Shown piece after piece: positions 4,793 to 6,621 of a stretch of 6,621 nucleotides of DNA. The stretch comes from Ferruginibacter sp. Lineage in GTDB: Bacteria > Bacteroidota > Bacteroidia > Chitinophagales > Chitinophagaceae. The stretch spans positions 1 through 6,621 of the forward strand of contig JAGPDJ010000141.1 of NCBI GenBank assembly GCA_018057635.1, given 5' to 3'. The notes beneath the pieces were generated by a model that was not told the DNA's origin, did not search any database, and worked only from the letters and a program-made list of their open reading frames with translations. The position numbers were made by a program, and so were the translations under genes. Numbering within the stretch: position 1 is the stretch's first letter; every line of letters starts with the position of its first letter.

Positions 4793-6621
4793 TTAATTCA
4801 ATTTCATTATTTTAAATGATGATTGAACCTTATCCGGTGAAATAACCTGCAGTATATAAACTCCGCCCGGCAGGTTGCTGGTATTAACCGGTTCTGTAAT
4901 TGCCCCTCCGGATTTATTTAAAGCCTTTTTCCAGATCGGTCTTCCCGAAATATCAATGAGCGACAACTGGTATACACCTGCAGGCCCGCTGTTTAGTTGA
5001 ATCTTTACCAAAGAGGTAAACGGGTTTGGAAAAATACTTACAGAAACTTTTGGTTCTTCAATTACAGGTTTTATTTCTGTTATAACTGCTTTTTCTTCAA
5101 CAACCGGTTGAACCGATCTTCCTGCAACCGGCCCGGATTGTTCAATGATCGTAAAACCAGCTATGTAGTTATATGTATAGATCGAAAGCAATTTAACCAC
5201 TACTGTTCCAGTGGCGTCTGGTTTCACATTCACGATCAGGGCAACAGCATTTACATTGTTATCAGTCATAATATCGTCTGATACTGATCCGATCAAAAAA
5301 GAAGTACCGTTTGTAACAACCGAAGAACTTGCATAAAACCTGAAAGTATACTGGCCGGTTGCATTTAAACCTTTTATTGTTAATGTTCGCTGGGCAGTAT
5401 TTACTGAATAATAACGTAAAACGGCCGGCGGACAGGAAGTTGCAGCAGTAGCATACCCGGTACCGTTATTACCAATTTTCTCCTGGGCAGATAACACTGC
5501 ATTTACTTTGCTCTGTGTTCCATCTTCGTACTTAAAATTACTGCTTACTGTTTTAGCTACAGTTTTCCAGTTATTCCATTTTGTATCAGCTAATGGATTT
5601 GTTCCCCCGTAAATATTTACGTTGATGATCTTTTCTCCAGTAGTAAATGCAGCACTGACAATAACCTGAACGTTATCTTTAGCAGTTGCACCTTTATTAT
5701 CCGTAACAGTTAATTCAAATATATATATCCCTTCCGTTAACCCGGTAACGGTTGTTGCAGCGGATGTTGAAGTAGTTATTATAGCCGGAGCTGCGCCAGA
5801 AATTTTTAGCCAATTATAAGATGCAATGGTTCCATCACTATCTGTACCTGTACCAGCCAGGTTAACGGCAGATAAGGGTAAAATGATTGTTTGGTCGGAA
5901 CCCGCATTGGCAGCGGGCGCAACATTTCCTGCAGCATTCACTGTTACCTGCACTGTATCCCTGGCAATAGCGGCGGCATTATCTGTTACTCTTAATTCAA
6001 ATTTATAAATACCTTGTATCAGTGCTGTCATTGTTGTGGAGGCAACGGTAGTACTGGTAATTGTTCCGCCAGCAGGGCCGGATATTTTTGTCCACAAATA
6101 AGAAGAAATTGATCCATCAGGATCTGTTCCGGTACCGGTTAGGCTAACCGTAGACGTTGGCAAGGTGATGGTTTTGTCGGAACCGGCATTGGCAGTGGGT
6201 GCAACATTTCCTGCAGCATTAACTGTTACCTGCATTGTATCCCTGGCAATAGCAGCGCCATTATCGGTTACTCTTAATTCAAATTTATAAATACCTTGTA
6301 TCAGTGTTGTTATTGTTGTGGAGGCAACGGTAGTACTGGTAATTGTTCCGCCAGCAGGGCCGGATATTTTTGTCCACAAATAAGAAGCAATTGTTCCATC
6401 AGGATCTGTTCCTGTACCGGTTAGGCTAACCGTAGCCGTTGGCAAGGTGATGGTTTTGTCGGAACCGGCATTGGCAGCGGGTGCAACATTTCCTGCAGCA
6501 TTAACTGTTACCTGCATTGTATCCCTGGCAATAGCAGCAGCATTATCGGTTACTCTTAATTCAAATTTATAAATACCTTGTATCAGTGCTGTTATTGTTG
6601 TGGAGGCAACGGTAGTACTGG
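4793..6621 (-). CDS. T9SS-exported PKD-repeat surface protein (5' end outside window)
   Basis: The frame is open from the right edge to TAA at 4793-4795, so about 608 C-terminal residues are visible and the true start lies beyond 6621. An ATG at 6517 is internal to a repeat and is not the start. In order: the C-terminal part of one PKD-like domain (6621 to about 6500), three complete ones (from 6481, 6199 and 5917), an unassigned beta-rich domain (about 5637-5135), a Val/Glu/Pro linker (VVEEKAVITEIKPVIEEP) and a T9SS type A sorting domain (5047-4796). The product should cross the outer membrane by the type IX system and be anchored to the surface or released. Its catalytic part, if any, is in the missing N-terminus. 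It is not necessarily co-transcribed with gene A, given the 702-bp gap. Confidence 0.93.
   Translation of the reverse strand, partial: STTVASTTITALIQGIYKFELRVTDNAAAIARDTMQVTVNAAGNVAPAANAGSDKTITLPTATVSLTGTGTDPDGTIASYLWTKISGPAGGTITSTTVASTTITTLIQGIYKFELRVTDNGAAIARDTMQVTVNAAGNVAPTANAGSDKTITLPTSTVSLTGTGTDPDGSISSYLWTKISGPAGGTITSTTVASTTMTALIQGIYKFELRVTDNAAAIARDTVQVTVNAAGNVAPAANAGSDQTIILPLSAVNLAGTGTDSDGTIASYNWLKISGAAPAIITTSTSAATTVTGLTEGIYIFELTVTDNKGATAKDNVQVIVSAAFTTGEKIINVNIYGGTNPLADTKWNNWKTVAKTVSSNFKYEDGTQSKVNAVLSAQEKIGNNGTGYATAATSCPPAVLRYYSVNTAQRTLTIKGLNATGQYTFRFYASSSVVTNGTSFLIGSVSDDIMTDNNVNAVALIVNVKPDATGTVVVKLLSIYTYNYIAGFTIIEQSGPVAGRSVQPVVEEKAVITEIKPVIEEPKVSVSIFPNPFTSLVKIQLNSGPAGVYQLSLIDISGRPIWKKALNKSGGAITEPVNTSNLPGGVYILQVISPDKVQSSFKIMKLN
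4796..5047 (-). other. T9SS type A C-terminal sorting domain
   Basis: The last 84 or so residues match the Por secretion-tail family (TIGR04183 type). They have VSIFPNPFTSLVKIQL with the signature FPNPF at 5032-5018, then YQLSLIDISGRPIWKK, LPGGVYILQV and the basic end SSFKIMKLN. In this family the domain directs passage through the type IX translocon and is then cleaved and replaced by a surface anchor. It is the strongest marker in the window for Bacteroidota. Confidence 0.95.
5135..5637 (-). other. Unassigned beta-rich domain of gene B
   Basis: About 168 residues lie between the last PKD-like domain and the linker. They start GEKIINVNIYGGTNP, continue with a Trp pair in KWNNWKTV, then LRYYSVNTAQRTLTIKGL, QYTFRFYASSS and VVVKLLSIYTYNYIAGFTI at the end. 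The alternating hydrophobic pattern and the closing AGFTIIE strand look like a jelly-roll or malectin-like binding domain, but I do not recognise a named family. A glycan-binding role is a guess from context only. Confidence 0.55.
5648..6621 (-). repeat. PKD-like repeat array in gene B
   Basis: One partial and three full units of 94, 94 and about 90 residues have the motifs APxANAGSDxTI, GTGTDPDGxIxSYLWTKISGP, IYKFELRVTDN and VTVNAAGN. They are the same domain type as in gene A but use KISGPAGGTITSTTVAST in the middle. The last unit (5917-5648) is more divergent: it has NWLKISGAAPAII and TEGIYIFELTVTDNKGATAKDN. This gradient is what is expected if duplication acts mainly on the inner units. 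Confidence 0.9.
5919..6621 (-). repeat. Near-identical 282-bp tandem direct repeats in gene B
   Basis: Units 5919-6200, 6201-6482 and 6483 to the edge are in exact 282-bp register without indels. By hand count the first two differ at 12 of 282 positions, and the visible 139 bases of the third differ from the second at 3. Such identity between domains that elsewhere have diverged freely points to recent duplication or gene conversion. It also makes copy number prone to change and to misassembly from short reads. Confidence 0.9.

Noticed and set aside
4997..5281. Plus-strand open frame of 94 codons
   Set aside because: It is antisense to the T9SS tail, linker and preceding domain of gene B, and its Asn/Tyr/Cys-rich product resembles no protein family.
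6515..6517. ATG at 6517 as start of gene B
   Set aside because: The same frame continues open to the right edge and encodes the preceding part of a PKD-like domain (LIQGIYKFELRVTDN), so this Met is internal.
5648..6621. CRISPR-like regular repetition
   Set aside because: The repeats are 282-bp coding units translated as PKD-like domains without short repeat/spacer alternation.

Overview
The window looks like chromosome of a Bacteroidota bacterium, most likely Chitinophagaceae or a close relative. The evidence is fairly AT-rich DNA, a type IX secretion (T9SS) C-terminal sorting signal, a Bacteroidota-type -7 box (TAnnTTTG), an A-rich leader without Shine-Dalgarno in front of the one visible start codon, and large modular surface proteins with PKD-like repeats. 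The family placement is an inference from protein style; no marker gene is present.

Layout: two large genes, both on the minus strand and both cut by the window edges. Gene A (4090 down to the left edge, at least 1363 codons, 3' end missing) encodes a secreted right-handed parallel beta-helix protein. After its signal peptide and beta-helix come five tandem PKD/K319L-like domains of 93-95 residues, a CBM6-type carbohydrate-binding module, and a sixth PKD-like domain that runs off the window. Gene B (right edge down to 4793, 5' end missing) encodes three complete PKD-like domains and part of a fourth, an unassigned beta-rich domain of about 170 residues, a Pro/Glu/Val-rich linker and a T9SS type A sorting domain. 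Its stop codon is 702 bp upstream of the gene A start.

The intergenic region (4091-4792) holds a candidate gene A promoter (-7 box at 4300-4307), a perfect 17-bp palindrome where transcription should begin, and a long imperfect inverted repeat (4645-4770) just past the gene B stop that could fold into a structured 3' end. The 110 codons immediately upstream of the gene A ATG are also stop-free in the same frame, without an ATG.

Both proteins probably act outside the cell or on its surface, binding and perhaps processing polysaccharide. Gene A carries the likely catalytic or binding beta-helix plus a carbohydrate-binding module, and gene B ends in the signal for T9SS export and surface anchoring. 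The most distinctive DNA-level feature is the repeat arrays: in gene B the 282-bp units are about 96-98% identical and in exact register, which suggests recent duplication or ongoing homogenisation. I see no RNA genes, CRISPR array, insertion sequence or defence/mobile system, and no clear evidence of a wholly new system.
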